DNA of 35,703 nucleotides from Chloroflexota bacterium (lineage in GTDB: Bacteria > Chloroflexota > Limnocylindria > P2-11E), in contig VBDV01000038.1 in the NCBI GenBank assembly GCA_005882765.1, positions 1 through 35,703 of the forward strand. Reading direction: 5' to 3'. The notes below the pieces were generated by a model that saw only the letters and a list, made by a program, of their open reading frames with translations, ran no database searches and was not told the DNA's origin. How positions within the stretch are numbered: the stretch's first letter is position 1; every line of letters begins with the position of its first letter. A program made the position numbers and the translations under genes. Positions 8,114 to 16,111 of this stretch are shown here, piece after piece.

Positions 8114-8829
8114 CGGGCGATCCCGAACGATTGCACCAGGTACGTGATGTCGACGCTGCGGGTGGTCACGTCTTGCGTCTCGGCGCGGGAGCGGACGGCG
8201 AGATCGATCGTCGCCTGACTGTCACGGAGGTACTTCAGTACCAACGCGGTCTGATGGTCGACGACGAAGGTCAGGGAGGTGCCCCGCTGCGGCTGCTGTT
8301 GCGTCGGTCCGATCACTTGAACCACCTCGAGGTTCTGGATCGTGGTCTGTGTTCGCTTGGGGTTCTCGCCCGCACCGGTTGTGACGGTCGCCAGGACGTC
8401 GACGTGGTCTCCGATCTCCACGAAGCCGCCAGCGGTCAACGGATCGTTGGTCGGAAACGAGATGAGCACCTTGCCGGGGTCGATCGTCAGCGACGAGCCG
8501 GTCTTGCCGTTCGCGGCGAGGATCTGTCCGCGAAGGACCGCCGCTCCGCTCGAGATCGGCGCGAGCGTGGTTTGTCCGACGGCGTCCGCCTCGTCGGCGA
8601 GAGCGCCGTTCGGGACCAGCTCCTTCGGATAGTCGCGATGCGCGAGCATCGCTGCGGTCAGGACGGCTCGAGCCGGAATGTCCGATTTCGCAACGATGAT
8701 GCTGACCGTCTGCGGAGGCGCTGCCGCGACGCGGTCGGCGTTCTGCTGCGCGACCCCGTTCAAGGCCACCCCCGTGATGACGGCCAGGACGATGCCGAGC
8801 GAGAGGAAGAACCACGAACGTAATCGCAT
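8110..8829 (-). CDS. cpaB: CpaB/RcpC, Flp pilus assembly protein (SAF domain)
   Basis: This is a CpaB/RcpC protein of 239 aa. One N-terminal transmembrane helix (about 5-25, WFFLSLGIVLAVITGVAL) is followed by a SAF-type beta-clip domain (about 42-105, VSIIVAKSDIPARAVL through GAAVLRGQI). A C-terminal RcpC/CpaB domain (about 115-235, containing VEIGDHVDVLATV) ends the protein. In diderms CpaB is periplasmic and works with the secretin. No secretin gene is present here, so it presumably sits on the outer face of the single membrane or in the wall. A near-perfect Shine-Dalgarno lies 8 bases before the ATG, inside the stop of the upstream gene. Confidence 0.92.
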   Translation of the reverse strand: MRLRSWFFLSLGIVLAVITGVALNGVAQQNADRVAAAPPQTVSIIVAKSDIPARAVLTAAMLAHRDYPKELVPNGALADEADAVGQTTLAPISSGAAVLRGQILAANGKTGSSLTIDPGKVLISFPTNDPLTAGGFVEIGDHVDVLATVTTGAGENPKRTQTTIQNLEVVQVIGPTQQQPQRGTSLTFVVDHQTALVLKYLRDSQATIDLAVRSRAETQDVTTRSVDITYLVQSFGIAR

Positions 8830-8837
8830 ATGTATTG

Positions 8838-8843
8838 CCTCCT
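8838..8843 (-). promoter_or_regulatory. Strong Shine-Dalgarno for cpaB
   Basis: AGGAGG on the minus strand lies 8 bases upstream of the cpaB ATG. It overlaps the TAG stop (8842-8844) of the TadG-like gene. This suggests independent strong initiation at cpaB inside the operon and supports the chosen cpaB start. Confidence 0.85.
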
Positions 8844-10383
8844 AGTTGTCCGGAACCATGACCGCGGTGTTGGCGAGGCCGTTTAGAGCACATGACTGGC
8901 ACGAATCGGGATCACCGAAAAGGCCGCCCCAGTACCCACTGACGGTGTTGTTCCCGCCGCTGAAGCCGATGGTCCCCTCGTAGACCGTGAAGGGGGCCAC
9001 CGTGAAGAGATGGACTCGCCCCGGGGCCCTGTTCAGCTGGGAGCAGTCGGGATTCTGCCCACCGGGGACAATGAGCGACCACTGCGCTCCCACCGCCGCG
9101 TTCTTGTTGAATTCCTCGCCGCAGTCCCACAAGAACACCAGGATCACGAGACCCTTTCCGAACCTGGTCGTCGTCCCCGGCACGAATCGATCGGAATATG
9201 GCATTGACGAGCTTCCGCGATCGGCCAGCGCACGCCGGAGCACCGGAGACATGTCCGCGACCTGACCGCCGGCTGTCTCGACCCAATCACCCCAGGTTGG
9301 ATGGGCACACGACGGGGCGGGATTCGGCGGCGGAGTGCAGATCGATCGGGTCGTGAGGATAGAGGGCGACTCCTGTTGTGACCCGGCCGGAAGTGAGGCC
9401 CACTGGCTATCCAACGAGAGCGTCCCTCGGAATCCGTAGTAAACCCAGTTCGGGATGCTGCACTGCTTGTCCTGCTGCGTGTCCGCCTGCCCCCATGAGT
9501 CCCAGAGTCCGGCCCCGAACGTGTTTCCACAGCTCGCGCTTTGATCGGCCACCAACGCGTTCGGCGCATGGGCCCACGAGTCGGGCTGCGTGACCAGCTG
9601 GGGCGTCACGATCCCCGCCGTGCCGAAGCTCGGAGAGTTTCGTGAGAAGTCGATCAGTCCGTGAAAGCTCCCGTAGGCGACGTCGGGAGCATTCGGATCC
9701 CAGAACGTCTTCGGTTGTACCTGCGTGGGGTCGGTCGGGTCGCAGGGCGTGACCGTGCACGTGTTATTGAAATCGGACGCCTTGTAGTGCCGCACCATCG
9801 CCCACATCGGACCGCCGCCGATCGGAACCGGCGTTCCGGAGAGCCGGACGCGGGCCGAGGCGCCCGCGGTGCTGTTCGCATGGGTTGCGATCGAGGCGAA
9901 CAGCGACCCGAACGTTATCGCCGTGGCGACCCGTACGAAGATCGTGTCCCTCGGAACGTCGGTATTTGTGGTGATCTGGGCGCAGTTCTCGTTGGCGGGT
10001 TTCGCGCTCGTCGTCCAGATCGGATCGTACGTGACCGGGTCCCGTGTCGTTCCGTTCCAATAGAAGACGTCGAGTACGGCCGAGCTATTCGGCGTGGGGA
10101 ACGAGTGGTTGCCCGGGGCGCCGGCGTCCCCCGAGTCGTATTTCTTTGCCGCGCACCAGGTCTTCTCCTGCGTCACCGTGAAGGCGGGGCTGCCGTTCAC
10201 CGTGATCACGGCCGAAGCGAGAAACTTTCCCGCTCCGAGCGCCGCCGCGTCGGCTATGGTCTGCATCACACGTCGCTGTGCGATGGCGTAGCCCCAATCC
10301 ACCGCGAACGCGAGCCCGGCCACTAGAACAGCGACGCATAATGCGATCACGATCAACGCTTGACCCTGCTGCGACCGCATCAC
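8842..10383 (-). CDS. TadG-like pilus assembly protein (TadE/G-type N-terminus, large extracellular domain)
   Basis: This is a 513-aa protein with an N-terminal pseudopilin-like segment. A short basic/polar start (MMRSQQGQ) leads into a transmembrane helix (about 9-28) and AIAQRRVMQTIADAAALGAG. That pattern is the hallmark of TadG-type Flp pilus assembly proteins (TadE/G-like). The remainder is a long extracellular domain with about a dozen cysteines (pairs such as CTVTPC and CQSC) and many Trp and Pro residues, with no catalytic motif I recognise. No VWA MIDAS motif is visible in it, although many TadG proteins carry one; here a VWA domain is instead fused to TadC. The start is either GTG at 10383 or the next codon, ATG at 10380. 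Both overlap the upstream tadE stop. Confidence 0.82.
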   Translation of the reverse strand: MMRSQQGQALIVIALCVAVLVAGLAFAVDWGYAIAQRRVMQTIADAAALGAGKFLASAVITVNGSPAFTVTQEKTWCAAKKYDSGDAGAPGNHSFPTPNSSAVLDVFYWNGTTRDPVTYDPIWTTSAKPANENCAQITTNTDVPRDTIFVRVATAITFGSLFASIATHANSTAGASARVRLSGTPVPIGGGPMWAMVRHYKASDFNNTCTVTPCDPTDPTQVQPKTFWDPNAPDVAYGSFHGLIDFSRNSPSFGTAGIVTPQLVTQPDSWAHAPNALVADQSASCGNTFGAGLWDSWGQADTQQDKQCSIPNWVYYGFRGTLSLDSQWASLPAGSQQESPSILTTRSICTPPPNPAPSCAHPTWGDWVETAGGQVADMSPVLRRALADRGSSSMPYSDRFVPGTTTRFGKGLVILVFLWDCGEEFNKNAAVGAQWSLIVPGGQNPDCSQLNRAPGRVHLFTVAPFTVYEGTIGFSGGNNTVSGYWGGLFGDPDSCQSCALNGLANTAVMVPDN

Positions 10384-10838
10384 CGTCGCGTCTCCATGAC
10401 AGCGTTTGCGGTGACCGTGCGCGAGCCGGTTCCCGAGAGGAAGCTGTCAAGGAGCGTCGAGATCGCAGACCACGGGTAGCTCGCGGTCACCCTGACGACG
10501 ATCCCCGTCGGAGTCGGGCTGCTTGCCGGGATCCCAGCGCTCGGCCATGGGACGAATGTGGCGGTGGCGTTGTTGTAGTACTCCGCTGTGACCGTGACCG
10601 AGCCCGGTGACAACGGTTGAACCCGGGCTCGTGCGGCGCTCGCGATCGCCGAGGGCGCCGCGGCCGGATTGAGCACGGCGTAATGCGCTCCTTCTTGACT
10701 CGCGCCGCCCACCACGATCGCGGCGTTGAGCGCACGAGCGAGATCGAGGAAGCAAACAGTGAGCAAAATGAGCACCGGCACGATCAGGGCGAGCTCGATG
10801 GTGCCGACGCCGCACTCGTCCCGCTTCAGCTGGCGCAT
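10380..10838 (-). CDS. tadE: TadE-like pseudopilin
   Basis: This 152-aa minor pseudopilin has a TadE N-terminus: ECGVGTIELALIVPVLILLTV. Its glycine, the Glu at position +5 relative to that glycine, and the hydrophobic helix match the prepilin-like signal cut by a TadV-type peptidase. The rest is a small extracellular domain ending in an antiparallel-looking strand pattern (RTVTANAVMETRR). TadE and TadF are thought to act as pseudopilins that prime Flp assembly. The gene overlaps the TadG-like gene downstream (1 or 4 bases, depending on which start is used) and the second TadE-like gene upstream by 13 bases. Confidence 0.85.
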   Translation of the reverse strand: MRQLKRDECGVGTIELALIVPVLILLTVCFLDLARALNAAIVVGGASQEGAHYAVLNPAAAPSAIASAARARVQPLSPGSVTVTAEYYNNATATFVPWPSAGIPASSPTPTGIVVRVTASYPWSAISTLLDSFLSGTGSRTVTANAVMETRR

Positions 10839-11272
10839 GGTGTACCAGCGGTGAAGATCGGAAAGCGGGCGTTAGCGCGTATCACGATCGGGTTCACCTT
10901 GAACGCCGCATCCACGACCGACCCGGTGAGAAGCGCAAAGTTGTATCGAGCTTCGATGGTCGCGTCGCCGCCAGCCAAAGCGCATGTCACCGTGAGTCCG
11001 GGGCAAGGTGATCCAAATGTCACAAGCCCCGTCGCGTCGCAGACCCTTTGCGTCACCTGCGCGCGAGTCGCCGATCCGTTGTGGGCGGCGTAGTTCGCGC
11101 CTTCGCGTGCGCCGTTCGCGATTACCCCGGCGTAGTAGTACGCCCGGGCGCCATCGGCCAGGCCGAGCAACAGGACCAGAAGAATCGGCAAGGCGAGTCC
11201 GACCTCAACGAGGCTCTGGCCGGCTTGATCACCCCAAGCGGTCTTGCGTCCTTTTGCCACACCCAACCCCAC
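10826..11272 (-). CDS. TadE/TadF-like pseudopilin
   Basis: This 148-aa protein is a second TadE-family pseudopilin. Its N-terminal segment reads QAGQSLVEVGLALPILLVLLLG, with Glu at +5 after the candidate cleavage glycine, followed by GARAYYYAGVIANGAREGANYAA. Four cysteines in the C-terminal half (CDATG, CPG, CALAGG, TPCAS) could form disulfides. It is the first structural gene of the tad operon and overlaps the next one by 13 bases. The GTG at 11272 gives a 13-residue N-terminal extension before the pilin motif. A GTG at 11257 is an equally reasonable start. Confidence 0.82.
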   Translation of the reverse strand: MGLGVAKGRKTAWGDQAGQSLVEVGLALPILLVLLLGLADGARAYYYAGVIANGAREGANYAAHNGSATRAQVTQRVCDATGLVTFGSPCPGLTVTCALAGGDATIEARYNFALLTGSVVDAAFKVNPIVIRANARFPIFTAGTPCAS

Positions 11273-11281
11273 GCGCCCGCG

Positions 11282-11297
11282 CGACCGGTACGCCGGT
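11282..11297. other. Short perfect hairpin just upstream of the first tad structural gene
   Basis: GACCGG and CCGGTC form a 6-bp perfect stem around a TACG loop. In the minus-strand transcript it would end about 10 bases before the GTG at 11272, in the 99-base gap after the LuxR gene. It could modulate initiation or be incidental; it lacks a U-tract, so it is not a terminator. Confidence 0.35.
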
Positions 11298-11371
11298 CAT
11301 CCGCATGGTCAATTGAGGCAGTAGTCAGAACGTGCGGCAATACCGAAAACTGACCCGCCCGGGCTCCGGTC

Positions 11372-12055
11372 TCAGTCGAAGCTTCCCCTGAACGCCGGTT
11401 GGCGCGCCGAGGCGACGAGTTGGCTCCGCGTCTTGGCGTTGAGCCGACGCAAGGCGTTCTGGACATGCTTGTGCGCCGTCGACTGACTGATCTGTAGGAC
11501 GGCTGCGATCTCGCGGTCGGTCGCGCCCTGCGCGATGAGCTCCACGATCTGTTCCTGCCGCGGCGTCAGGGCGACGTCGCTGTACGGGCCGAATCGCGTC
11601 GACCCCAGGCGGGAGACCATCTGCACGAGCCCGTTCAGGACGGTCCGCGGGAACGCGCTCTCACCGAGCGCGGTCGCGGCGATGGTGCGCTCGAGCGCCC
11701 TCGGCGTCACGTCACGAGAAACAAGACCAACGAAGCCGAGGCTCGCGGCCTGAGCCCCAGCCTCAGCTGTCGGCGAGGCCATGAGCGCGATGAGACGAGC
11801 CGTTCGGCTGAGCTGATGGGCTCGCGTCCGGAACGCCGGGCTCAACAAAAGGCGCTCGGTGCAGCCGACGAGGACGGCGTCATACGCGCTCGCCACACGG
11901 GCGGTGAGCTGGGTCAGGCTCGGCAGAGAGCCCATCACGTCGAGACGGCACTCGTCGAGGCGCGCGTAGGCGAGACCGACCTCTTTTGAGTCGATGACGC
12001 AGATCCGCGGGCGTGCCAAACCGGCGCGCCTCTTGCGTGACTCCTGGTCGCTCAC
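11372..12055 (-). CDS. LuxR-family regulator with degenerate receiver domain
   Basis: This 227-aa regulator has a NarL/LuxR-type helix-turn-helix at the C-terminus (about 162-215). It includes LTPRQEQIVELIAQGATDREIA and QISQSTAHKHVQNALRRL, the classic GerE signature. The N-terminal half folds like a receiver (RICVIDSKEVG at the start), but the strand that should carry the phospho-acceptor Asp reads DAVLVGCTE. The conserved Lys position reads GLVSRD. It therefore probably does not take a phosphate and may be controlled by another partner or be constitutive. It lies 99 bases upstream of, and co-directional with, the tad structural genes, which makes it a likely regulator of them. The start is a GTG with a purine-rich GGGGAG very close to it. 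Confidence 0.88.
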   Translation of the reverse strand: MSDQESRKRRAGLARPRICVIDSKEVGLAYARLDECRLDVMGSLPSLTQLTARVASAYDAVLVGCTERLLLSPAFRTRAHQLSRTARLIALMASPTAEAGAQAASLGFVGLVSRDVTPRALERTIAATALGESAFPRTVLNGLVQMVSRLGSTRFGPYSDVALTPRQEQIVELIAQGATDREIAAVLQISQSTAHKHVQNALRRLNAKTRSQLVASARQPAFRGSFD

Positions 12056-12176
12056 ATCTCCCCAGTCGGGTCACCGTCCGAGCGGGACGGGCCTTCCCTT
12101 GCGTGTGACGACCCGAAGAATCCGAGCCCGAGGGCCCGCTGTCAATGGACCTACGCAGTATTGGTGGTGCGCGACC

Positions 12177-12785
12177 CTAGAGCGGGTATGCCGTGGACAT
12201 GACCGCAACGGCTGCCGCGCGGTTCGGCACGTTCAACCTCCGCAAGAGGTTGGTCACGTGCTTTTGTGCCGTCGCGGTCGTAATGCCGAGCGATCGCGCG
12301 ATCTCTTTGTCCGCGGCGCCGCGCGCGATGAGGATGATGACCTCGCGCTGGCGCGGCGTGAGCGGCAACGCGTTCGACGCGCGAAGCCAGCGGCCGTTCT
12401 TGATGAGGGTCGAGAGCACGCGACGCGAATAGGCGTGCTCGCCGCGCATCGCGCCAAGGATCGAGCGGCGGAGCGCTTCGCTCGGAAGGTGCGTATCGAC
12501 GTAGCCGAAGGCGCCCATCGCTACGGCATGCGCCGCATCGGCTGGGTTCGGATTCGTTGTCAGGATGACCGTCGTCATGCTCTCGGCGAGCTCGCCGATG
12601 AGCGGCCAGTCCGTTTGGTCATACGCGGCCACGACTGTGAGGCTGATGTCCGCATGATCGATCTCCGCGGCCGTTGTGATGCGCCAGAGCGGCACGCCGA
12701 GGTTGAGCGCTCGCAGGAGACTAAAGACGGCACCCGTGCGATCGAGGACGAGCACACCCGAGGTCGTGACCGACGCGAGGTCCAT
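12177..12785 (-). CDS. LuxR-family regulator with degenerate receiver domain
   Basis: This 202-aa LuxR/NarL-type regulator is read from the ATG at 12785, which has GGGGAG at good spacing upstream. An open frame continues to 12908, but that extension looks non-coding and contains inverted repeats. The C-terminal HTH is clear: LTPRQREVIILIARGAADKEIA and GITTATAQKHVTNLLRRL. The N-terminal receiver-like domain begins GVLVLDRTG, but the phospho-acceptor position reads TVVAAYD and the Lys position reads GYVDTHL. It is therefore an atypical receiver, as in the neighbouring paralogue. It is the first gene of the minus-strand cluster, and the palindrome 25 bases upstream of its start suggests autoregulation or dimer binding. 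Confidence 0.88.
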   Translation of the reverse strand: MDLASVTTSGVLVLDRTGAVFSLLRALNLGVPLWRITTAAEIDHADISLTVVAAYDQTDWPLIGELAESMTTVILTTNPNPADAAHAVAMGAFGYVDTHLPSEALRRSILGAMRGEHAYSRRVLSTLIKNGRWLRASNALPLTPRQREVIILIARGAADKEIARSLGITTATAQKHVTNLLRRLNVPNRAAAVAVMSTAYPL

Positions 12786-12809
12786 ACCCTTTACTCCCCA
12801 CCCAACTAA

Positions 12810-12825
12810 TGGGCCAAATGGCCCA
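12810..12825. promoter_or_regulatory. 16-bp perfect palindrome, candidate operator
   Basis: TGGGCCA-AA-TGGCCCA has 7-bp arms and a 2-bp centre. It lies 25 bases upstream of the start of the first LuxR gene. The size and symmetry suit a dimeric HTH protein such as LuxR/NarL types. The assignment as an operator is inference. Confidence 0.5.
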
Positions 12826-12891
12826 GTCCCACCGTTTCGCAATCTAGCAGGCGCACGACTGCTCGAGATACCTGGAAGCCGGTATGGAATG

Positions 12892-12914
12892 ACCGAATTC
12901 GTTTCCAATTCGGT
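12892..12914. promoter_or_regulatory. 8-bp inverted repeat with 7-bp spacer, candidate operator
   Basis: ACCGAATT (12892-12899) and AATTCGGT (12907-12914) are exact reverse complements around a 7-base spacer. The arms are AT-rich relative to the surrounding sequence. It lies in the divergent region and could bind a dimeric regulator of either flanking gene. Confidence 0.5.
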
Positions 12915-13002
12915 ATCGCGAGGGGTTTAGGAGTCCATCACATTGAGTACTCCAATCGATCGATGGCACTCGCGCACTGAACACTTGGACTTCCGACGCG
13001 GC

Positions 13003-13017
13003 TGACAACTCTTGTCA
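13003..13017. promoter_or_regulatory. 6-bp inverted repeat with 3-bp spacer, candidate operator
   Basis: TGACAA-CTC-TTGTCA is a perfect inverted repeat about 170 bases upstream of the SdrB-like gene. It resembles a protein-binding dyad more than an RNA hairpin because the spacer is only 3 bases. TTGTCA is also close to a -35 consensus, but no matching -10 box is clear. Confidence 0.4.
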
Positions 13018-13040
13018 TCGCAGGAATCCGCCAAAGCCGC

Positions 13041-13059
13041 ATGCCTCGTCGTGAGGCAT
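13041..13059. other. 7-bp stem, 5-base loop hairpin in the divergent region
   Basis: ATGCCTC (13041-13047) and GAGGCAT (13053-13059) pair around GTCGT. It could be a leader-RNA hairpin for the SdrB-like gene or a DNA dyad. There is no T-tract after it. Confidence 0.35.
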
Positions 13060-13187
13060 ACAGGGTTCTCGTAATTCCTTGATCCGAAACCGCGCCGTAC
13101 GGTTCTCCCGCCAGAAATGGGCGCACCTCGGCTGCCGCGTTGCGGAGTCGTCGGCGAACCAGGGCAGGGGGTTTCGGGGTGGTTGGG

Positions 13188-16082
13188 ATGAAGAAGCTCG
13201 GTGTTTTCATAACTACGTTGCTCTTGGCGCTCGCGATGCTGCCCGCAGCGTCCGCGAACGCCGGCGGGGGCCCGCCTGCGACATTCACGACGGTCAACAC
13301 ATCCGTCGACGGAGTCGGCCACTGCAAGAACGGCCAGCCCGATGCGACAACCGTCGTGAATTGCAACATCTATGACGGAAAGCAGTACGTCTGGCTCAAC
13401 GGTGGCCCAGCCAACGCCAATCTCGCAGAGGGGATGTACTTCTTCGCAGTGCTGGTCCCTGGCGGCCAGCCTGACCCCAACGATGGCGGAGCAAAGAATC
13501 TCTCGGACACGACCCTTGCGCCTCTTGCAGCCGGTTCTGCGAGCGGCGACGTGCGAGCGAACCGTACATTCACAGTGGCCGCGGGCGGAGCGATCGCGTA
13601 CACCGGATCCGCCGGCTCGACCCCGCACGAGTTTGACGTGAGCACGAACCAAATCCGGCTCATGCCGTACGACGACACGACGAATAATGGCGGCGTCTAC
13701 ATCCTTGCGATCTGCGAGATCGCATCGGTCGACGCGACGGTTACTCCAAGGACCTGCAAGTACGACGCGTTCAAGGTCCAGGTACCTGAAGCGCCGGTGA
13801 CGGTTGCAGCCGTGCTGAGCGGCACCAAGTACCTCGACGCCAACACGAACGGTCAGATGGATCCAGGGGAGGCCGGTCTTCCCAACTGGACCATCTCGAT
13901 CAACGACGGTGCGACGACCACGACCGTTGACACCGATAGCGAGGGCAACTGGTCGTTCACGACGCCTGCCGTGAACGAGGGAACGGCCGAGACCTTCACG
14001 GTCTCGGAAGTTCAGCAGCCCGGCTACGAGCAGACGGGCAACACGATCGATCAGTCCAGCGCGACCGGTGGCGTCACCGTTGCGCTCAGCGACAAGATCT
14101 ACACGCTCACACTGCCGAACACGGGCCCCGGCTCGGCCTCTGGCCTGAACTTCGGCAACATTCATCTTGCGAGTGCGTTGACCGCCTCGAAGACCGCGGC
14201 GCCCGCTTTCACGCGGACGTTCACATGGCAAATCGCGAAGGCCGTCGATAAGACCGAGATCGACACCGCCGACGGCGCGACGTTCACCTACACGGTCACC
14301 GTGACCCGCAGCGCCGGCACGGACAGCGCCTGGGCCGTGGGTGGGGAGATCACCGTCTCCAACGCGAACACGGCTGCCGCAGAGATCAGCGGAATCAGCG
14401 ACGCGATCGATGACGCGAACGCGACTTGCCTCGTGGCGGGAACCTTCCCAGCCACGATCCCGGCGAGCGCGTCCACCAGCTTCACCTACGCATGCACCTA
14501 CTCAGCTGTGCACGCGAGCGCGAACCAGACGAACACGGCGACCATTTCGTGGGCCGAACAGACTCTCTCCAACGCGACTCTCCTCAAGGCTGGCACAGCT
14601 CCGGCGACCGCGTCTATTACATGGGGAGATCCCACGACACAGGTCGACAACAGCGTGAGCGTGAGCGATCCGCTTGACTCGCAAGCCCCGCGCACGTTCT
14701 CGGCCTCTGGGTTCTTCACGTACTCGCACAACTTCAGCGGCGACGCTGCTGGAACGTGCACGACGCACAACAACACTGCAACCTTCACGACGAACACAAA
14801 CGGCACCACAGGCTCGGCGAGCCAGACTGTGAAAGTCTGCGTCGGCGCCGACCTGACCGTCACGAAGTCCGCGACTCCGACTTTCACGCGCACGTACGGC
14901 TGGACGATTTCCAAGGCGGTCGATAAGACCCTCGTGAAGCAGGTCGGCGGTAGCGCGACATTCAATTACACGGTCGTCGCCGCGCAGACCGGATTCGTCG
15001 ACAGCGCTTGGGCCGTGTCCGGAACGATCACGGTAAGCAACCCGAACGACTGGGAAGCAATCACCACGACCGTAAGCGACGCGATTGACAACGGCGGAAC
15101 CTGCACGGTGACGAACGGGACGAACGTCAGCATCGCCCACAGCGGTTCCGCAAACTTCGCCTACACGTGTGCTTACACCTCGGCTCCAAACCCGCTGCTC
15201 GGTGGGACGAACACCGGGACGGCTTCGTGGGACAAGGCCGGAGCAGCTACGCCGAATGCCTCGGCGAACGGCACCGCAGCTGTCTCATTCGCCACACCGA
15301 CGACCCTCGTGAACGCGACGGTCACGGTCACGGACACCTTCAACGGGGGGACGCCGACCACACTCGGCACGGTCACGGCGGCTGACGGCGCGCCGTTCGC
15401 GACTCGGACCTTCACGTATTCGCACTCGCTAAGCGTGCCGGCGTTCGACTGCAAGAGCTACACGAATACAGCAACGATCGTCGAGACCGGCCAGACCGCA
15501 AGCCAGACGGTGACCGTCTGCGGACCCGAGAAGACCGGCGGACTCACGATGGGCTTCTGGCAGAACAAGAACGGCCAGGGGATCATCACCGGTGGCGCAA
15601 CGACGGCCAATGTCTGCAACTCGGGCACCTGGCTACGTCAGTTCGCACCGTTCCAGGACCTGAGCGCCACAGCGAACTGCGCAGGGGTGGCGAGCTACGT
15701 CTACAACGTCGTCAAGCTCGCGAGCTCGGCGGGTGACTCCATGAACCCGATGCTCAAGGCACAGATGCTCGCGACCGCACTCGATGTGTACTTCAGCGAC
15801 CCGGCGCTCGGTAGCAACAAGATCGGTGCTCCCGGTCCGATCGGTAGCGCATCGATCGATCTGACGAAGATCTGCACGAACATCGGGACCTGCACCACAT
15901 TCATCAACTCGAGCTCCGCGTTCGGTGGAGCGGCGAGCATGACGGTCAGCCAGATTCTCGCGTACGCGGCAGGCCAATCGAACTCGAGTGGCTCGACCTG
16001 GTATGCCAACGTGAAGTCGACGCAGGAGCTCGCCAAGGATGTCTTCGACGCGATCAATAACCAGGTGGCGTTCGCTCCGTAA
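13188..16082 (+). CDS. Secreted SdrB/DUF11-like surface protein
   Basis: This 964-aa secreted protein starts at the ATG at 13188, which opens a textbook signal peptide (MKKLGVFITTLLLALAMLPA, cleavage near ASANA). An in-frame start at 13140 would add 16 unlikely residues. A unique N-terminal domain (about 26-200) is followed by an SdrD B/Cna-B-like module (about 208-325, SGTKYLDANTNGQMDPGEAGL). Two copies of a roughly 225-aa beta-rich module follow (about 333-555 and 558-775); each begins PxFTRT(F/Y)xWxIxKAVDKT and contains DSAWAVxGxITVSN. The C-terminal domain (about 780-964) starts GGLTMGFWQNKNGQ. No LPxTG motif or C-terminal membrane anchor is present, so it is probably released or held by other means. 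A surface-layer, adhesin or pilus-associated role is inference from context. Confidence 0.85.
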   Translation: MKKLGVFITTLLLALAMLPAASANAGGGPPATFTTVNTSVDGVGHCKNGQPDATTVVNCNIYDGKQYVWLNGGPANANLAEGMYFFAVLVPGGQPDPNDGGAKNLSDTTLAPLAAGSASGDVRANRTFTVAAGGAIAYTGSAGSTPHEFDVSTNQIRLMPYDDTTNNGGVYILAICEIASVDATVTPRTCKYDAFKVQVPEAPVTVAAVLSGTKYLDANTNGQMDPGEAGLPNWTISINDGATTTTVDTDSEGNWSFTTPAVNEGTAETFTVSEVQQPGYEQTGNTIDQSSATGGVTVALSDKIYTLTLPNTGPGSASGLNFGNIHLASALTASKTAAPAFTRTFTWQIAKAVDKTEIDTADGATFTYTVTVTRSAGTDSAWAVGGEITVSNANTAAAEISGISDAIDDANATCLVAGTFPATIPASASTSFTYACTYSAVHASANQTNTATISWAEQTLSNATLLKAGTAPATASITWGDPTTQVDNSVSVSDPLDSQAPRTFSASGFFTYSHNFSGDAAGTCTTHNNTATFTTNTNGTTGSASQTVKVCVGADLTVTKSATPTFTRTYGWTISKAVDKTLVKQVGGSATFNYTVVAAQTGFVDSAWAVSGTITVSNPNDWEAITTTVSDAIDNGGTCTVTNGTNVSIAHSGSANFAYTCAYTSAPNPLLGGTNTGTASWDKAGAATPNASANGTAAVSFATPTTLVNATVTVTDTFNGGTPTTLGTVTAADGAPFATRTFTYSHSLSVPAFDCKSYTNTATIVETGQTASQTVTVCGPEKTGGLTMGFWQNKNGQGIITGGATTANVCNSGTWLRQFAPFQDLSATANCAGVASYVYNVVKLASSAGDSMNPMLKAQMLATALDVYFSDPALGSNKIGAPGPIGSASIDLTKICTNIGTCTTFINSSSAFGGAASMTVSQILAYAAGQSNSSGSTWYANVKSTQELAKDVFDAINNQVAFAP

Positions 16083-16111
16083 GACTCACGCTCGGCCATG
16101 GGCAAACGGGG

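Larger units (their letters stand above)
12786..13187. promoter_or_regulatory. 402-base divergent intergenic region with several inverted repeats
   Basis: This non-coding stretch lies between the first LuxR gene (minus) and the SdrB-like gene (plus) and must hold both promoters. Four inverted repeats are listed as separate entries. An additional ATACC/GGTAT pair sits at 12868-12885. I could not identify confident -35/-10 boxes. A purine/G-rich GGGGTGGTTGGG precedes the ATG at 13188 and is the probable ribosome-binding region. Long ORFs that cross the region on either strand have poor protein character. Confidence 0.6.

Noticed and set aside
12786-12908. N-terminal extension of the first LuxR protein
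   Set aside because: The 41 extra residues have no protein character, and the DNA holds palindromes. The ATG at 12785 has a GGGGAG at suitable distance.
12927-14231. Minus-strand 434-codon open frame over the start of the SdrB-like gene
   Set aside because: It crosses the regulatory region and is antisense to a gene with a clear signal peptide and domains. Its product is Arg/Val-rich with no recognisable domain.
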